NCBI GenBank assembly: GCA_947243795.1
Contig: OX365935.1
Location: 496,001-560,000 of the forward strand
Source: Saccharomyces uvarum
Taxonomy: Eukaryota > Ascomycota > Saccharomycetes > Saccharomycetales > Saccharomycetaceae
Length of the DNA: 64,000 nucleotides
Direction of reading: 5' to 3'
A program made the translations under genes and the position numbers. The notes below the pieces were generated by a model. The model saw only the letters and a program-made list of their open reading frames with translations, was not told the DNA's origin and made no database searches. This document shows, one piece after another, positions 9,118 to 19,606 of this stretch (position 1 is its first letter; each line of letters opens with the position of its first letter).

Positions 9118-11703
9118 ATGGTCAATATTTCCGATTTTTTTGGTAAAAACAAGAAGCCTGCAAGGTCCTCTGAATCTAGGCCTATAGGGCAAGCAAGAGC
9201 ATCTAAACCAGAGGTCATTGACCTGGATGAAGAGTCAGATAAAGAGTCGAACTACGAAACACCTAGAAAAGTGCTTGCGAATAAGACAATTGATATATCA
9301 GAGACTCTTGAACCAAATAAAAAGCTACCTATCCCCCCCAAAGAAAAAGCACCTTCGCTAGTTACAAAGCCACCAAGTTTAAAAAAGAAGCAGGCTTTAC
9401 CTAAACATTCGGATAGCAATACAGATGTTACGGCTCAAGACGTACTGGACAAGATCCCGTCACTGGATTTGTCAAGTGTTCATGTGAAAGAGAATGTCAA
9501 GTTTGATTTCAAAAATGCAGGAACAAATGCGAACTCAGATGATATTGCTTCTGAGGTAAGCGATTTTCCTGAAGGAAAACCAAATTGTTTATTAGGCCTC
9601 ACCATTGTTTTTACAGGTGTATTACCCACTTTAGAACGTGGTGCGTCTGAAGCTTTAGCAAAAAGATATGGTGCAAGAGTGACTAAATCAATTTCAAGTA
9701 AAACTTCTGTAGTAGTACTAGGTGATGAAGCAGGACCAAAAAAATTAGAAAAAATCAAGCAACTGAAAGTTAAAGCCATAGACGAAGAAGGCTTCAAACA
9801 GTTAATTGGAGGAATGCCCGCTGATGGTGGTGAAGGCGAAGCTGCTGAGAAGGCTCGTCAAAAATTAGAAGAACAACATCATGCTGCAGCCAAAGAAGCA
9901 CAGCTACTCATCAAAAAGGAAGAAGAAAGAGCTAAAAAATTGGCCGCTTCTAGAGTATCTGGTGACCATGTTAAGAAAGATGATATGATTAGGGAAGAAG
10001 ATAAGTTGTGGACCGTGAAGTATGCTCCAACAAATTTGCAGCAGGTTTGTGGTAACAAAGGAAGTGTGACCAAATTGACAAACTGGTTGGCTAATTGGGA
10101 AAATTCAAAGAAGAGTGGATTTAAAAACGCTGGTAGGGACGGTTCTGGGGTTTTTAGGGCAGCTATGATCTACGGTCCTCCTGGTATCGGTAAGACCACT
10201 GCTGCTCATTTAATTGCGAAAGAACTCGGGTATGACATTCTTGAGCAAAACGCGTCTGATGTTCGTTCTAAAACTTTGCTTAACGCTGGTGTTAAAAACG
10301 CACTCGACAATATGTCCGTCGTAGGTTATTTCAAACACAACGCAGAGCCTCAGAATTTGAACGGGAAGCATTTCGTAATTATCATGGATGAAGTTGATGG
10401 TATGAGTGGCGGTGATAGAGGTGGGGTTGGTCAACTGGCGCAGTTTTGTCGTAAGACGTCAACTCCGTTAATTCTCATTTGCAATGAACGTAATCTACCA
10501 AAAATGAGACCTTTTGATAGAGTTTGTCTAGATATCCAATTCAGAAGACCTGATGCCAACAGTATCAAATCAAGGTTAATGACAATTGCCATCAGAGAGA
10601 AGTTTAAATTGGATCCAAATGTCATTGACAGACTTATACAAACTACAAGAGGCGATATTCGTCAAGTTATAAATCTCCTTTCAACGATATCGACGACTAC
10701 TAAAAGTATCGACCATGAAAATATCAACGAGATCTCAAAGGCATGGGAAAAAAATATTGCTTTGAAGCCTTTTGACATCGCGCATAAAATGTTGGATGGG
10801 CAGATATATTCAGAAGTAGGTTCCAGAAACTTCACTTTGAATGATAAAATTGCGCTGTATTTTGATGACTTTGACTTTACGCCCTTGATGATTCAAGAAA
10901 ATTATTTATCTACAAGGCCGAGCGTTTTGAAACCTGGCCAGACCCACTTACAAGCTGTTGCTGAAGCAGCTAATTGCATTTCATTAGGTGATATGGTGGA
11001 AAGGAAAATTCGTAGTAGCGAGCAATTATGGAGTCTATTGCCACTGCATGCTGTCCTTTCATCTGTCTACCCTGCGTCAAAGGTTGCTGGCCATATGGCA
11101 GGAAGAATTAATTTTACCTCCTGGTTAGGCCAAAACTCCAAATCTAGTAAATATTATAGGTTGCTGCAAGAAATACACTATCACACAAGACTAAGCACAT
11201 CTACTGACAAAATTGGTTTAAGGTTGGATTATTTGCCAACTTTTAGAAAGAGGCTATTAGACCCATTTTTGAAGCAAGGCCCAGATGCAATTCCATCCGT
11301 CATTGAAGTAATGGATGATTACTACTTGACTAAGGAGGATTGGGATTCTATTATGGAATTTTTTGTCGGACCTGATGCGACCGCTACAGTCATTAAAAAA
11401 ATACCAGCAGCAGTAAAAAGTGGTTTTACACGAAAATACAACAGCATGACACATCCAGTTGCAATTTACAGGACAGGTGCAACCATTGGTAGTGGTGGTG
11501 CTGTTCCCAGCAATAGTACCCCCGATTTTGAAGACGTGGTTGATGCAGATGACAAACCGGTTCCCGCAGACGATGAAGAAGCCCAGGATAGTGGTACGGA
11601 CTTGAAGAAGGATAAACTTATCAAACAGAAAGCCAAACCTACTAAGAGGAAGGCCGCTACCGGTAAGGCAAGTGCTACCAAAAAAAGGAAAACTAAAGCA
11701 TGA
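9118..11703 (+). CDS. RFC1: Replication factor C large subunit Rfc1
   Basis: Largest subunit of the clamp loader that places PCNA on primed DNA in the nucleus. Reading is open three codons further upstream, but only through TTG at 9109. The ATG at 9118 gives 861 residues, the S. cerevisiae length. It begins with a PIP-like motif, [16 protein letters not shown] domain covers about residues 150-235 ([16 protein letters not shown]). The AAA+ module includes Walker [13 protein letters not shown] at about 350, Walker [10 protein letters not shown] at about 423, and sensor motif LICNERN. The RFC collar domain follows. The C-terminus is a Lys/Arg-rich nuclear localisation tail. Confidence 0.98.
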   Translation: MVNISDFFGKNKKPARSSESRPIGQARASKPEVIDLDEESDKESNYETPRKVLANKTIDISETLEPNKKLPIPPKEKAPSLVTKPPSLKKKQALPKHSDSNTDVTAQDVLDKIPSLDLSSVHVKENVKFDFKNAGTNANSDDIASEVSDFPEGKPNCLLGLTIVFTGVLPTLERGASEALAKRYGARVTKSISSKTSVVVLGDEAGPKKLEKIKQLKVKAIDEEGFKQLIGGMPADGGEGEAAEKARQKLEEQHHAAAKEAQLLIKKEEERAKKLAASRVSGDHVKKDDMIREEDKLWTVKYAPTNLQQVCGNKGSVTKLTNWLANWENSKKSGFKNAGRDGSGVFRAAMIYGPPGIGKTTAAHLIAKELGYDILEQNASDVRSKTLLNAGVKNALDNMSVVGYFKHNAEPQNLNGKHFVIIMDEVDGMSGGDRGGVGQLAQFCRKTSTPLILICNERNLPKMRPFDRVCLDIQFRRPDANSIKSRLMTIAIREKFKLDPNVIDRLIQTTRGDIRQVINLLSTISTTTKSIDHENINEISKAWEKNIALKPFDIAHKMLDGQIYSEVGSRNFTLNDKIALYFDDFDFTPLMIQENYLSTRPSVLKPGQTHLQAVAEAANCISLGDMVERKIRSSEQLWSLLPLHAVLSSVYPASKVAGHMAGRINFTSWLGQNSKSSKYYRLLQEIHYHTRLSTSTDKIGLRLDYLPTFRKRLLDPFLKQGPDAIPSVIEVMDDYYLTKEDWDSIMEFFVGPDATATVIKKIPAAVKSGFTRKYNSMTHPVAIYRTGATIGSGGAVPSNSTPDFEDVVDADDKPVPADDEEAQDSGTDLKKDKLIKQKAKPTKRKAATGKASATKKRKTKA

Positions 11704-12048
11704 TTTCATATACTATAGTTATGATCACATTTTTCTTATTATTCATTGAGCCTTTTGTTATATTACAAAAATTAGAAGTGTATAGTGATAGTACTTTAAT
11801 GAGTAGGACTTATTGTTTCAGTATATCGAAACTACTGTCAATATAGTACGTGAAAAATGTATCCGTACATAAATTTCACACGACATCCTTTTCGTTCTTT
11901 CGGCCTTACATGAGTACGCTTTGTTATTTTTTCGTCTACCCTATGTGTACGTGGAGAAATGTAGAGTTGTTACATAATTACTTTTAGTACGTTTTTTAAT
12001 TTTTTTGTTTCATCTTGTTATATATTTTCTATTTTTTCCAGTAGTCCA
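11704..12048. other. Convergent intergenic region RFC1-STE13
   Basis: 345 bp, AT-rich, between converging stops. It contains T-rich and TATA-like 3'-end signals on both strands and nothing else I can name. Confidence 0.5.
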
Positions 12049-14847
12049 TCATAGTTGCTGATGTTGTGTATTATCATAGCGGCCATCAAAGGCATCCTTT
12101 AACCAGTAGTACAGTTTCTGGAATACAATCTTTTGAGCGTTGTGGTGTCTGATAGAATGATCTGAGTCGGGGAAAATATGCATGTCATAATTGGTCAATC
12201 CTAAAAGATTCAGTTGATCGACAAACCTGAACGTATTTTGTATATGAACATTATCATCAGAGGTCCCGTGCATTACAAAGAGTCGCTTTAGCGATTCGAA
12301 AGACTTGAAATTTCTGATAGTAGATATTCCAAAATAACCTTCTTCATTTTCCGATGGTTGATTCATATACCTTTCGGTGTAGATGGAGTCGTATAGTGTC
12401 CAGTTTGTTACTGGCGCAACAGCCATTGAGTATTTGAATGTTTCACCATTATCCAATTCTACAGTCTTCAAACTAACAAAGCCACCGTATGACCAACCCC
12501 AAATTGCGACCTTATTTTCGTCTATATGCGGTTTGTTCTTTTGCAGAAAATTTTTGGTGACTTCAATAATATCTCTAGGCTCCCAAAATCCCAATTTACC
12601 ACGAGCCCAAGATCTGAAGCTCCAGCCTTTACCCCCAGTTCCTCTCGGTTCTATTTGAAGAATGATTACACCCAATCCTGAAGCAACAGACTGTTCAAAT
12701 GCAAGCGAGGATTTAGTGGTGAATGATTGGGATCCTGGGCCACCATAAATGTTTACTAATATCGGATATTTCTTCTTCGGATCTAAGTTTGCTGGTTTGA
12801 TTTCAATGTAGTTTATTTCAATACCATCACTTAGAACCATTGACTTGTAACTGGTAATTGGTAGATCGTAGTTCTTTATCGTTTCTTTGAATTTTCGATC
12901 CCTGGTCAGTTGCACAACTGAATCGCCGTTAACGTTGGCAAGATCCAGTACTTTTGTAAGCGGTCCAGCTACTTTCATTGGTGCATCAGGGCCTAGTTTC
13001 CTTGAAACAGCATATCTCCCACTAGAACTCAATTCAAAGTCAAAGAAATCATATTTATCGGATGGATTTTGTATAACTTGAAGTGCGCCTATAGTTGAAG
13101 GGTCTGCAAAACTAGTACCATATAGGTGTTGTGACATGGTTCCGATCTCATTCGCTGTAAAAAATACAGTATCCGTTTCATATTCGTAACCAACTATACC
13201 GTTCCCAGTAACTTCCCAGTTTCCTTTAGTTAATTGAATGCCGTCTTTGGCAAAGATGGTTGGGTAATAAAAAAGATGATTGAACCCGTTATTGTCCGCA
13301 TGAATATCGATATATCCGTACCCCATTCTTTTGGATTCAGGTTTTGGTGGAATTCTTAAGATATCTTTGGTCTTTTCAATCCATCCATTGAACGAATTCG
13401 AATCGGTGGTTCTCACGGTAAGTAGCTTAGAAGACGGTACATCGTATACTTTAGCGTTCAATATCTTGGAATTTCTGTCCGTAATTTCGAATCTAAATGA
13501 ATCTGGACTAATCCATTTCGCATTATACAAAATGGAATCCTTTTGACCGCCCGTATTGACTGAATAAAGTACCTCATTCTCTAAGTTGATTAAAAATAAA
13601 TCAAACTCAGGGTTTTTGAATCCTGGTTTAGAGTATTTTATCTTGGAGCTGGAAAGATATGGTTCCTTCGTGTTTGTATAGTGGTTTAGCTGAATATCCT
13701 CAACATCGGTGTCATTAAATCTTGCAAAAACAGCTTTTGAGTCGTCTGGGGCCCACCATATAGCTTGATCGGACGCGAGGACCTCTTCTTCGTATATCCA
13801 ATCTGGTTTAGCATTGAATATGTCTTTTGAGCCATCATGGGTTAGCTTCTTGGAATATCTTGAATTTCCTTGTTGAAGAAATAAATTATTCTCATAGACA
13901 AAATAAATGTAATTGTAAGCAGGTGAGAAATGGGCATAGGACAGCTTCAGTAAACCATGTTCATTTCCATCAGCAGCTTCTTCCGATGGTACAATCGGCT
14001 CGATAGTACCTGTACTCAAATCCTTAGTCCAGTAATAACCTTTAGAAGAATGCCTAAATTCAGGGTCTAAGTCCGTTCCAAATATAAGCTTGTCTAGATT
14101 ATAATTAATTTGGATGCTACTGACAGTGAATTCAACTCCCTCATATTGAAACCTGTTTCCACCGAGATTTACTTCATAATTCTCATCAAACAACTGTTTC
14201 GCAATGAAATGTGTCTGTCCATCAATTTCCTTTGTGGTAAAGTATAATCCAGGATCTGAGTCATGACTTTTTAAGCTTTGAGGCGGGGCAATGAAATGGA
14301 AAGTATCTTCTGGAATGGAAAAATCTCCGTTCAAGACGTTTTCGATGGTGAAAGATCGTTCATTCAATCCAGAACCTGCTGGAGACGTTTCTGCCGGTGT
14401 CGTTCTATTAGAAGTAAATTTTGTAGGTATCAAGATAACCATCAAAAACAAAAGTAATAGTGCTACCAAGGCAAAGAGTAAAGCATAAGATCTTTTCTCT
14501 GGTAAAGACCATTCTCCCCAAGGACGATTGAAAGATTTAACACTAAAGAACGAATTCGTAACGCCCTGATTCTCTATGTCATTGAACTCAAAGCTTTCTC
14601 GTTGTGGGGCCATTGAGTAGCGTTCTTGAAGAAACGGCGTTTGAGGACCGTCGGTAACATCTATCGTGGAACTCGTCGGTCTACTCTCGTCAATGGTGTT
14701 TTCGTTCTCATTGGCTTGAGAATCCGTATTGGTCCCATTATTACTATCAGGGAATAAGAACGGTTTATCCATGGAAGAATTCGAACTTTTCCTTTGCGAG
14801 AACAAATGACTGTTTTTCCTTTTGTGAGAATGAGTGGAGGTAGACAT
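12049..14847 (-). CDS. STE13: Golgi dipeptidyl aminopeptidase A, Ste13
   Basis: Type II membrane serine peptidase (DPP-IV family) of the late Golgi that trims X-Ala dipeptides from alpha-factor precursor after Kex2 cleavage. The cytosolic N-tail carries FEFND at residues 86-90, matching the FXFXD Golgi-retention signal known in S. cerevisiae. A single membrane segment lies at about 120-142. The lumenal part has the beta-propeller and an alpha/beta hydrolase domain. That domain shows the nucleophile motif GWSYGG near 785, the Asp of GTSDDNVH, and the His of DSDHSIR. Length is 932, one more than S. cerevisiae. Confidence 0.97.
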   Translation of the reverse strand: MSTSTHSHKRKNSHLFSQRKSSNSSMDKPFLFPDSNNGTNTDSQANENENTIDESRPTSSTIDVTDGPQTPFLQERYSMAPQRESFEFNDIENQGVTNSFFSVKSFNRPWGEWSLPEKRSYALLFALVALLLLFLMVILIPTKFTSNRTTPAETSPAGSGLNERSFTIENVLNGDFSIPEDTFHFIAPPQSLKSHDSDPGLYFTTKEIDGQTHFIAKQLFDENYEVNLGGNRFQYEGVEFTVSSIQINYNLDKLIFGTDLDPEFRHSSKGYYWTKDLSTGTIEPIVPSEEAADGNEHGLLKLSYAHFSPAYNYIYFVYENNLFLQQGNSRYSKKLTHDGSKDIFNAKPDWIYEEEVLASDQAIWWAPDDSKAVFARFNDTDVEDIQLNHYTNTKEPYLSSSKIKYSKPGFKNPEFDLFLINLENEVLYSVNTGGQKDSILYNAKWISPDSFRFEITDRNSKILNAKVYDVPSSKLLTVRTTDSNSFNGWIEKTKDILRIPPKPESKRMGYGYIDIHADNNGFNHLFYYPTIFAKDGIQLTKGNWEVTGNGIVGYEYETDTVFFTANEIGTMSQHLYGTSFADPSTIGALQVIQNPSDKYDFFDFELSSSGRYAVSRKLGPDAPMKVAGPLTKVLDLANVNGDSVVQLTRDRKFKETIKNYDLPITSYKSMVLSDGIEINYIEIKPANLDPKKKYPILVNIYGGPGSQSFTTKSSLAFEQSVASGLGVIILQIEPRGTGGKGWSFRSWARGKLGFWEPRDIIEVTKNFLQKNKPHIDENKVAIWGWSYGGFVSLKTVELDNGETFKYSMAVAPVTNWTLYDSIYTERYMNQPSENEEGYFGISTIRNFKSFESLKRLFVMHGTSDDNVHIQNTFRFVDQLNLLGLTNYDMHIFPDSDHSIRHHNAQKIVFQKLYYWLKDAFDGRYDNTQHQQL

Positions 14848-15164
14848 TAACGGCTTTCTATATTTTTACACGAATTACGGCCCAGATAGTTTACCAAGTC
14901 ATGCCCTCGATCAAAACATCAATGGATAAAACAGATATCCGCTCTTCAGCCACTATCTGGTTGAAAGGCTTCCGACAGTAACGGGCTTTGAGGCTGCTTG
15001 TAATATCATGAAACAAATTCATCGGCCGGGTGGCTTTGTCTAGAGCCGCGCCTTAGAGAATAAGGAGAGAGAGGCTCATATCATACATCCGGTGCTACAA
15101 AAGGCATATAACACTGGTAACTATCAATTTAAGCAAGAGCACTAGCGTAACAACAACAGCAACG
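14848..15164. other. Divergent promoter region STE13-RCN2
   Basis: 317 bp between divergent starts. There is a TATA-like catataac about 60 bp before RCN2. No further gene. Confidence 0.45.
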
Positions 15165-15962
15165 ATGGCAAACCAAAAGCAGATGAGAACACAAATATTG
15201 ATCACTGACATTCCCAGGCAGAAATTTGACAGTAAATGGCCCACCCAGTTGGAAAAAACCTTATTTACGGAGCAGTTCCCTAAATTACAGATGCACTTGC
15301 AATACTACACGCCATTACCGTTTTTAAACAGGATTGTGATTATATTTGACAATGAAGACGACACTTTGAAAGTTTTTGAGTTCTTGCAGGGACTTTTGGC
15401 CAAGGAGAATGGCGGTACGATTAAGTTGTTTGTGACCGAGTCGCTTCTAAACAACCAGCGCCCTCGATCTCGTTCTTCAGACGATGCTGCGGCGTTTCTA
15501 GGTGATAGCTCTCCAGTTTTGGAGGGTCATCACAGTAAGCCTCTTTTATCTATCAATACAGACCCGGGAGTCACTGGGGTAGACACCTCATCGCTAAACA
15601 AGGGAGGAACTTCATTGTCCCCCGATAAATCATCGCTAGAATCGCCCACGTTTCTAAAGCTTTCGACGGATTCTAAGCCATTCAGTTACCAAGAGCCGCT
15701 GCCCAAGCTTTCCAGGTCGTCTTCATCAACATCAAATCTGTCACTGAATGGGAGTTCACAGACATCTTTGCCTTCACAACACGAGAATAAGGATAAAGCA
15801 ACGTCAGACACTAAATATCTTTTCGCCTCTAAGCCATTGGGATTGACCATTGACACTTCTGCCGCTAACAACGCTGCATCGCATAGCGAAAATAGTGCAG
15901 GTGGTACCGCGTCAAACCCTCCAAAAAGTCCAAGCATAACAGTTAATGAATTCTTCCATTAA
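15165..15962 (+). CDS. RCN2: Calcineurin regulator Rcn2 (calcipressin family)
   Basis: Cytosolic regulator of calcineurin, paralogue-like to Rcn1. The N-terminal 90 residues form an RRM-like domain (TQILITDIPRQKF, then FLNRIVIIFDNEDDTLKVFEFL), as in calcipressins. The rest is Ser-rich and disordered with several SP sites (LSPDKSSLESP). The C-terminal PSITVN resembles the PxIxIT docking motif of calcineurin partners. That reading is my inference from the pattern. The 265-residue length equals that recalled for S. cerevisiae. Confidence 0.92.
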   Translation: MANQKQMRTQILITDIPRQKFDSKWPTQLEKTLFTEQFPKLQMHLQYYTPLPFLNRIVIIFDNEDDTLKVFEFLQGLLAKENGGTIKLFVTESLLNNQRPRSRSSDDAAAFLGDSSPVLEGHHSKPLLSINTDPGVTGVDTSSLNKGGTSLSPDKSSLESPTFLKLSTDSKPFSYQEPLPKLSRSSSSTSNLSLNGSSQTSLPSQHENKDKATSDTKYLFASKPLGLTIDTSAANNAASHSENSAGGTASNPPKSPSITVNEFFH

Positions 15963-16268
15963 CACATTATTATTGTTTAAAACAAACGGGAAGAAATAGA
16001 ATGATATGCATGGTGTACGAGAATTGTAAAACAGTTTATATACATTTATATGTATGTGTATTTATATTGTTTGAAATAACCATATGTATGCGTTTAGGGT
16101 TGTTTTTGGTTTTGAGAATGAGCAAAAAATAAAAGAAATGTATGTATGTGCATAGGTATAGATATTAACCAATTAGAGGTTGATGTTATGAATGTTGTTG
16201 TCCCCCTTCATCTCATTTCTGAATTTTTAAGTATGAACTTATGGAGTGCGTGGCCTTTATCTCCTTCA
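15963..16268. other. Convergent intergenic region RCN2-MCT1
   Basis: 306 bp with repeated TATGTAT and TATATA stretches that look like yeast 3'-end signals for both genes. Nothing else seen. Confidence 0.5.
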
Positions 16269-17351
16269 TCAATCCTCATTGTTGTCTGTCGTCTGGTGAT
16301 ATGCGTCTATGGTTGCTAAAGAGGTGTATTCTATGGTTTCCACCTGAGGGCAGTTTCTCCTGATCAGATTGTAAATCACGTTGCCTGGTCCAAAGCAAAT
16401 ACTCTTATCAATCTCTACTGGGGTTTCAGAGTTGATGGTATCGTAGCACATGGTGAACTGCACTGTTTTGCTAGAACATTTAACGAATCTATCTAACGCA
16501 TGATGAATGTAATAAGAGATGTTACCATCCAGATTGCCTATTATTGGATGGTTCAATTCTGTCAATGTGTGCGTTCCATTTTTCTTCAATATGTTCCATA
16601 TGTAGTCGTATAACGGTTCTTGAACGGGCCTCAATACGGTGCTATTATGGAAGGGAATGTTATATGGATTGGTCAATTCTGTAATTCTTAAGCGAGGGAA
16701 CCTTAGATTCAATTCTGTTCTTAAAGACTCCAGGTCATCCACCAGGCCGGTAACCACACATTGCTTCACTGAGTTAGCATTTGCAACAGAAATGGTGTTT
16801 TGTGAAGACGGTAGTAAATTAGGGGAATTTAATAATTTCTGTACCTGGTGTGGTAAATCCGTGGCACGTGGCGAGGACAACGCCCACATTTCGAATTTGT
16901 TAGATCTGTTGATGTTGTGGGCCACCAAGTACTTCTCAGTAGATGTCACCATCAACTCATTTCTAAAATTAGCAATATCGAAAAGGTCCTTTAAAGAAAA
17001 CAACGAATTAACACTTAAACAGGTTAACTCACCCAACGAGTGGCCCAAAAGATAGCATTGTTCGTTGTCCCTTCTGCTGGGTATATCGTTCTTGAACGTG
17101 CTCCCTTGAGCATGCTCTAGAGAATCGGAAGGGTAGGAGAGTATCTGGTACAATTGATAGAAAAGGTTGGAGCAAACGGCTATGCTTCCAGGGCTGGAAG
17201 GGTTCTGGAAGATGAATTGCAACAGGTCGTTTGACTCCTTGCCATTTTGACTCAGTATTGTTTGAAATTCCTTTGATTTGTTTCTTATTATCGCTTTTAG
17301 AATGGAAATGGAAATGGAGGTCCCTTGACCAGGGAATGTTAGTAGCTTCAT
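16269..17351 (-). CDS. MCT1: Mitochondrial malonyl-CoA:ACP transferase Mct1
   Basis: Moves malonyl groups from CoA to mitochondrial acyl carrier protein in the type II fatty acid synthesis that supplies octanoate for lipoic acid. The FabD fold is clear: FPGQGTS at residues 6-12 (oxyanion loop), nucleophile motif GHSLGEL at about 103-109, the arginine of FRNELM at about 130, and VANANS plus the PFHNS histidine region in the C-terminal half. The presequence is very short or overlaps the start of the domain, as in S. cerevisiae. Length is 360. It is divergent from ODC2. Confidence 0.95.
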   Translation of the reverse strand: MKLLTFPGQGTSISISILKAIIRNKSKEFQTILSQNGKESNDLLQFIFQNPSSPGSIAVCSNLFYQLYQILSYPSDSLEHAQGSTFKNDIPSRRDNEQCYLLGHSLGELTCLSVNSLFSLKDLFDIANFRNELMVTSTEKYLVAHNINRSNKFEMWALSSPRATDLPHQVQKLLNSPNLLPSSQNTISVANANSVKQCVVTGLVDDLESLRTELNLRFPRLRITELTNPYNIPFHNSTVLRPVQEPLYDYIWNILKKNGTHTLTELNHPIIGNLDGNISYYIHHALDRFVKCSSKTVQFTMCYDTINSETPVEIDKSICFGPGNVIYNLIRRNCPQVETIEYTSLATIDAYHQTTDNNED

Positions 17352-18140
17352 CCAATCTCTTGTGTATATACACGCTTGTATATGTGTGCGATGACCGGAA
17401 TAAGATCAAGACGTCTGTGTTATCGTTTCCTATCCATGCTGCAGAACAGCTCAAATATATAAAACTCGCCCGTAAGCTTTATCTTGTCCTTGAATTCGAT
17501 GTACACAGTTTGCTTCCAGCGGAGGTTGAACCGCGCCTTGTCCTACGGCCAAAAGATGCATTGACAAGAAGATGGCACTTTCTGGGCCTAATCTGCATTT
17601 AGAGTCCTGTGCTTTTTTCCTGCTATCTCCAGGCAAGATTGCTGTCTCCCTTTCCCCACGAATTGTTATGTTCCATCGATACAAGGCGATGCTACTGTTT
17701 GTTTACTCTTTGAGGAAGACCGACATTTGGCTAGATGCAAGAACAACGTGGACATAATTGGGCGGTTTGCTCTACTTTAGCAAGTACTCTGATCCTGCTC
17801 AAGGCAGTTTATCTCTTTTGACCGTCTGTATTCAGTCTTTTATGCGTTCCAAGCTTACCTGGGTACCGTTGTTGATACCAATCTACGCCTGGGCAAATTC
17901 CTATGGAACTTTTTTTTTCTTGATTTTTCGTCGTGAGCTTTTTTTTGCCTATGGGTCTCGAGAAGTTCATGTTGTTGTCCATGACTCTGTGTAGGAATGT
18001 TTGCTCTTAAGTCGAGCGGATCTCGTTTTCGTAGTGCATTTTACAAAACTTGCTCTTAGTCTTTCAGTTTAGAGCCCTCCTGCTTTTCTACTGTGTGTAT
18101 TGTATATAGCTAAGCAACCCCAGATAATACCGAAATAGAA
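17352..18140. other. Divergent intergenic region MCT1-ODC2
   Basis: 789 bp. Several short ORFs exist on both strands (60-140 codons) but none resembles a protein family, and they overlap one another. I saw no tRNA-like B box and no LTR ends. Best read as two promoters. Confidence 0.5.
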
Positions 18141-19064
18141 ATGTCATCAGATCCAAACGCGAAGCCATTGCCCTTCATATATCAGTTCATATCGGGTGCC
18201 GTCGCTGGTATATCTGAGTTGGCTGTTATGTACCCACTTGACGTGGTCAAGACAAGATTCCAGCTGGAGGTGACGACACCTGCAGCCATTGCAGCAGGTA
18301 AACAAGTGGAGAAATACAATGGTGTCATTGATTGTTTGAAGAAAATCGTGCAGAAGGAGGGCTTCAGTAGACTCTACAGAGGGATCAGTTCTCCAATGTT
18401 GATGGAAGCACCTAAGAGAGCCACCAAGTTCGCATGTAACGATCAATATCAAAAAATGTTCCAGTCGCTATTCCACACGAATGAAACTACGCAGAAAATC
18501 TCCATCGCAGCCGGTGCCTCAGCAGGTATGACGGAAGCAGCGGTCATTGTTCCCTTCGAGTTGATCAAGATCAGAATGCAAGACATCAGGTCCAGCTATC
18601 TTGGACCAATGGACTGTTTGAAGAAAACCGTCAAAAACGAAGGTATCACTGGGTTGTACAAAGGTGTAGAATCCACCATGTGGAGAAACGCTCTTTGGAA
18701 CGGTGGTTACTTTGGTGTCATCTTCCAAGTGAGAAACTCCATGCCCGAGGCAAAGACAAAGGGACAGAAGACTAGGAACGATCTTATCGCCGGTGCCATC
18801 GGTGGTACTGTGGGTACGATGCTGAACACTCCGTTTGACGTGGTGAAGTCCAGAATCCAAAGTGTGGCCGCAGTTGACAGTGTTGTGAAGAAATACAACT
18901 GGTCCCTACCTTCGTTATTGATCATATACCGCGAAGAAGGGTTCAGAGCATTGTACAAAGGTTTCGTCCCCAAAGTCTGCAGACTGGCTCCAGGTGGTTC
19001 ATTAATGTTGGTGGTTTTCACCGGTATGATGAACTTCTTCCGTGACCTCAAGTACGGACAATAG
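18141..19064 (+). CDS. ODC2: Mitochondrial 2-oxodicarboxylate carrier Odc2
   Basis: Inner-membrane carrier exchanging 2-oxoadipate and 2-oxoglutarate between matrix and cytosol, linked to lysine and glutamate metabolism. It has the three tandem carrier repeats of about 100 residues, each with the signature PX[DE]XX[KR]: YPLDVVKTRF (about 31), VPFELIKIRM (about 134) and TPFDVVKSRI (about 231). The matching GXXXXYXG-type ends are LYRGISS, LYKGVES and LYKGFVP. Length 307 matches the family. Paralogue of ODC1. Its 3' end faces the snR35 gene 70 bp downstream. Confidence 0.96.
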   Translation: MSSDPNAKPLPFIYQFISGAVAGISELAVMYPLDVVKTRFQLEVTTPAAIAAGKQVEKYNGVIDCLKKIVQKEGFSRLYRGISSPMLMEAPKRATKFACNDQYQKMFQSLFHTNETTQKISIAAGASAGMTEAAVIVPFELIKIRMQDIRSSYLGPMDCLKKTVKNEGITGLYKGVESTMWRNALWNGGYFGVIFQVRNSMPEAKTKGQKTRNDLIAGAIGGTVGTMLNTPFDVVKSRIQSVAAVDSVVKKYNWSLPSLLIIYREEGFRALYKGFVPKVCRLAPGGSLMLVVFTGMMNFFRDLKYGQ

Positions 19065-19132
19065 TATTTATTGTATATAATAATAGTTTTTTTTTTAGTT
19101 TCGTCTACAATTTTCTACGTTGAATAAGATAG

Positions 19133-19338
19133 CATGTCTGTCCTACCAGCCCTTGCGTAAAAGTTTCAATGCCAAGAAGAGTTTGCACTCTGCTCGACTT
19201 TCTACACAAAAGGGCGTTAAGATGAACGAAATTTTTTGATCTCTCCGATGGACTTGACGCTTATACCGAAAAAGACTCGATATAAACAACACGGTTTTAT
19301 AGTCCTGGATTATTAATCCGCACGATTAATTTTGTATG
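19133..19338 (-). ncRNA. SNR35: H/ACA box snoRNA snR35 (guides pseudouridine at 18S 1191)
   Basis: Found on the minus strand between ODC2 and DSC3, where S. cerevisiae has SNR35. Reading minus, the 5' hairpin has a 9-bp upper stem (TTATATCGA with TCGGTATAA, one wobble) around 19261-19286. Its pocket is flanked by CCGTGTTG on the 5' side and GTCAAGT on the 3' side. These pair with AACACGG and AUUUGAC on either side of U1191 in the 18S loop UUUGACUCAACACGG. A lower stem GGACT/AGTCC closes it. An H box AGATCA (ANANNA) follows about 16 nt past the pocket. The 3' hairpin ends in an ACA about 3 nt before 19133-19136. The 5' end is estimated. Confidence 0.85.
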
Positions 19339-19606
19339 GTTTTTTTCAAATACTAAAACAAAGTAAAATATTTTACAGACAAAAAGATAGAAAGATGTGA
19401 GTTAATTATCGCAGTTTCTTCATCTCTTTTTATAGTTGTACTGACGGAAAAAAAAAAAAACAAGAGAGATATTTACGGTGCCACCCGGAGGAACACATAA
19501 AGACCGGCGTATTAGGGTCCCTTGGAGTATTACAGGAGAGGCCTGCAGCAAGTAGATCAGGTAGAGAGGGAGACAGACCCAAGAGCGCATACATTTACAG
19601 AAGAGT
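19339..19606. promoter_or_regulatory. Divergent promoter region snR35-DSC3
   Basis: 268 bp between the estimated 5' end of the minus-strand snoRNA and the DSC3 ATG. T-rich and A-rich tracts only; no named site was confirmed. Confidence 0.35.

Noticed and set aside
11257-11709. 150-codon ORF antisense to the 3' end of RFC1 (position of dubious YOR218C)
   Set aside because: No family resemblance, codes against a conserved gene, and the frame is explained by RFC1 codon bias.
17352-18140. Short ORFs in the MCT1-ODC2 gap
   Set aside because: They overlap each other on both strands and resemble no family.
19136-19294. snoRNA on the plus strand downstream of ODC2
   Set aside because: A 10-bp stem is present on both strands, but only the minus strand gives a guide pocket for 18S 1191 with an H box at the right distance.
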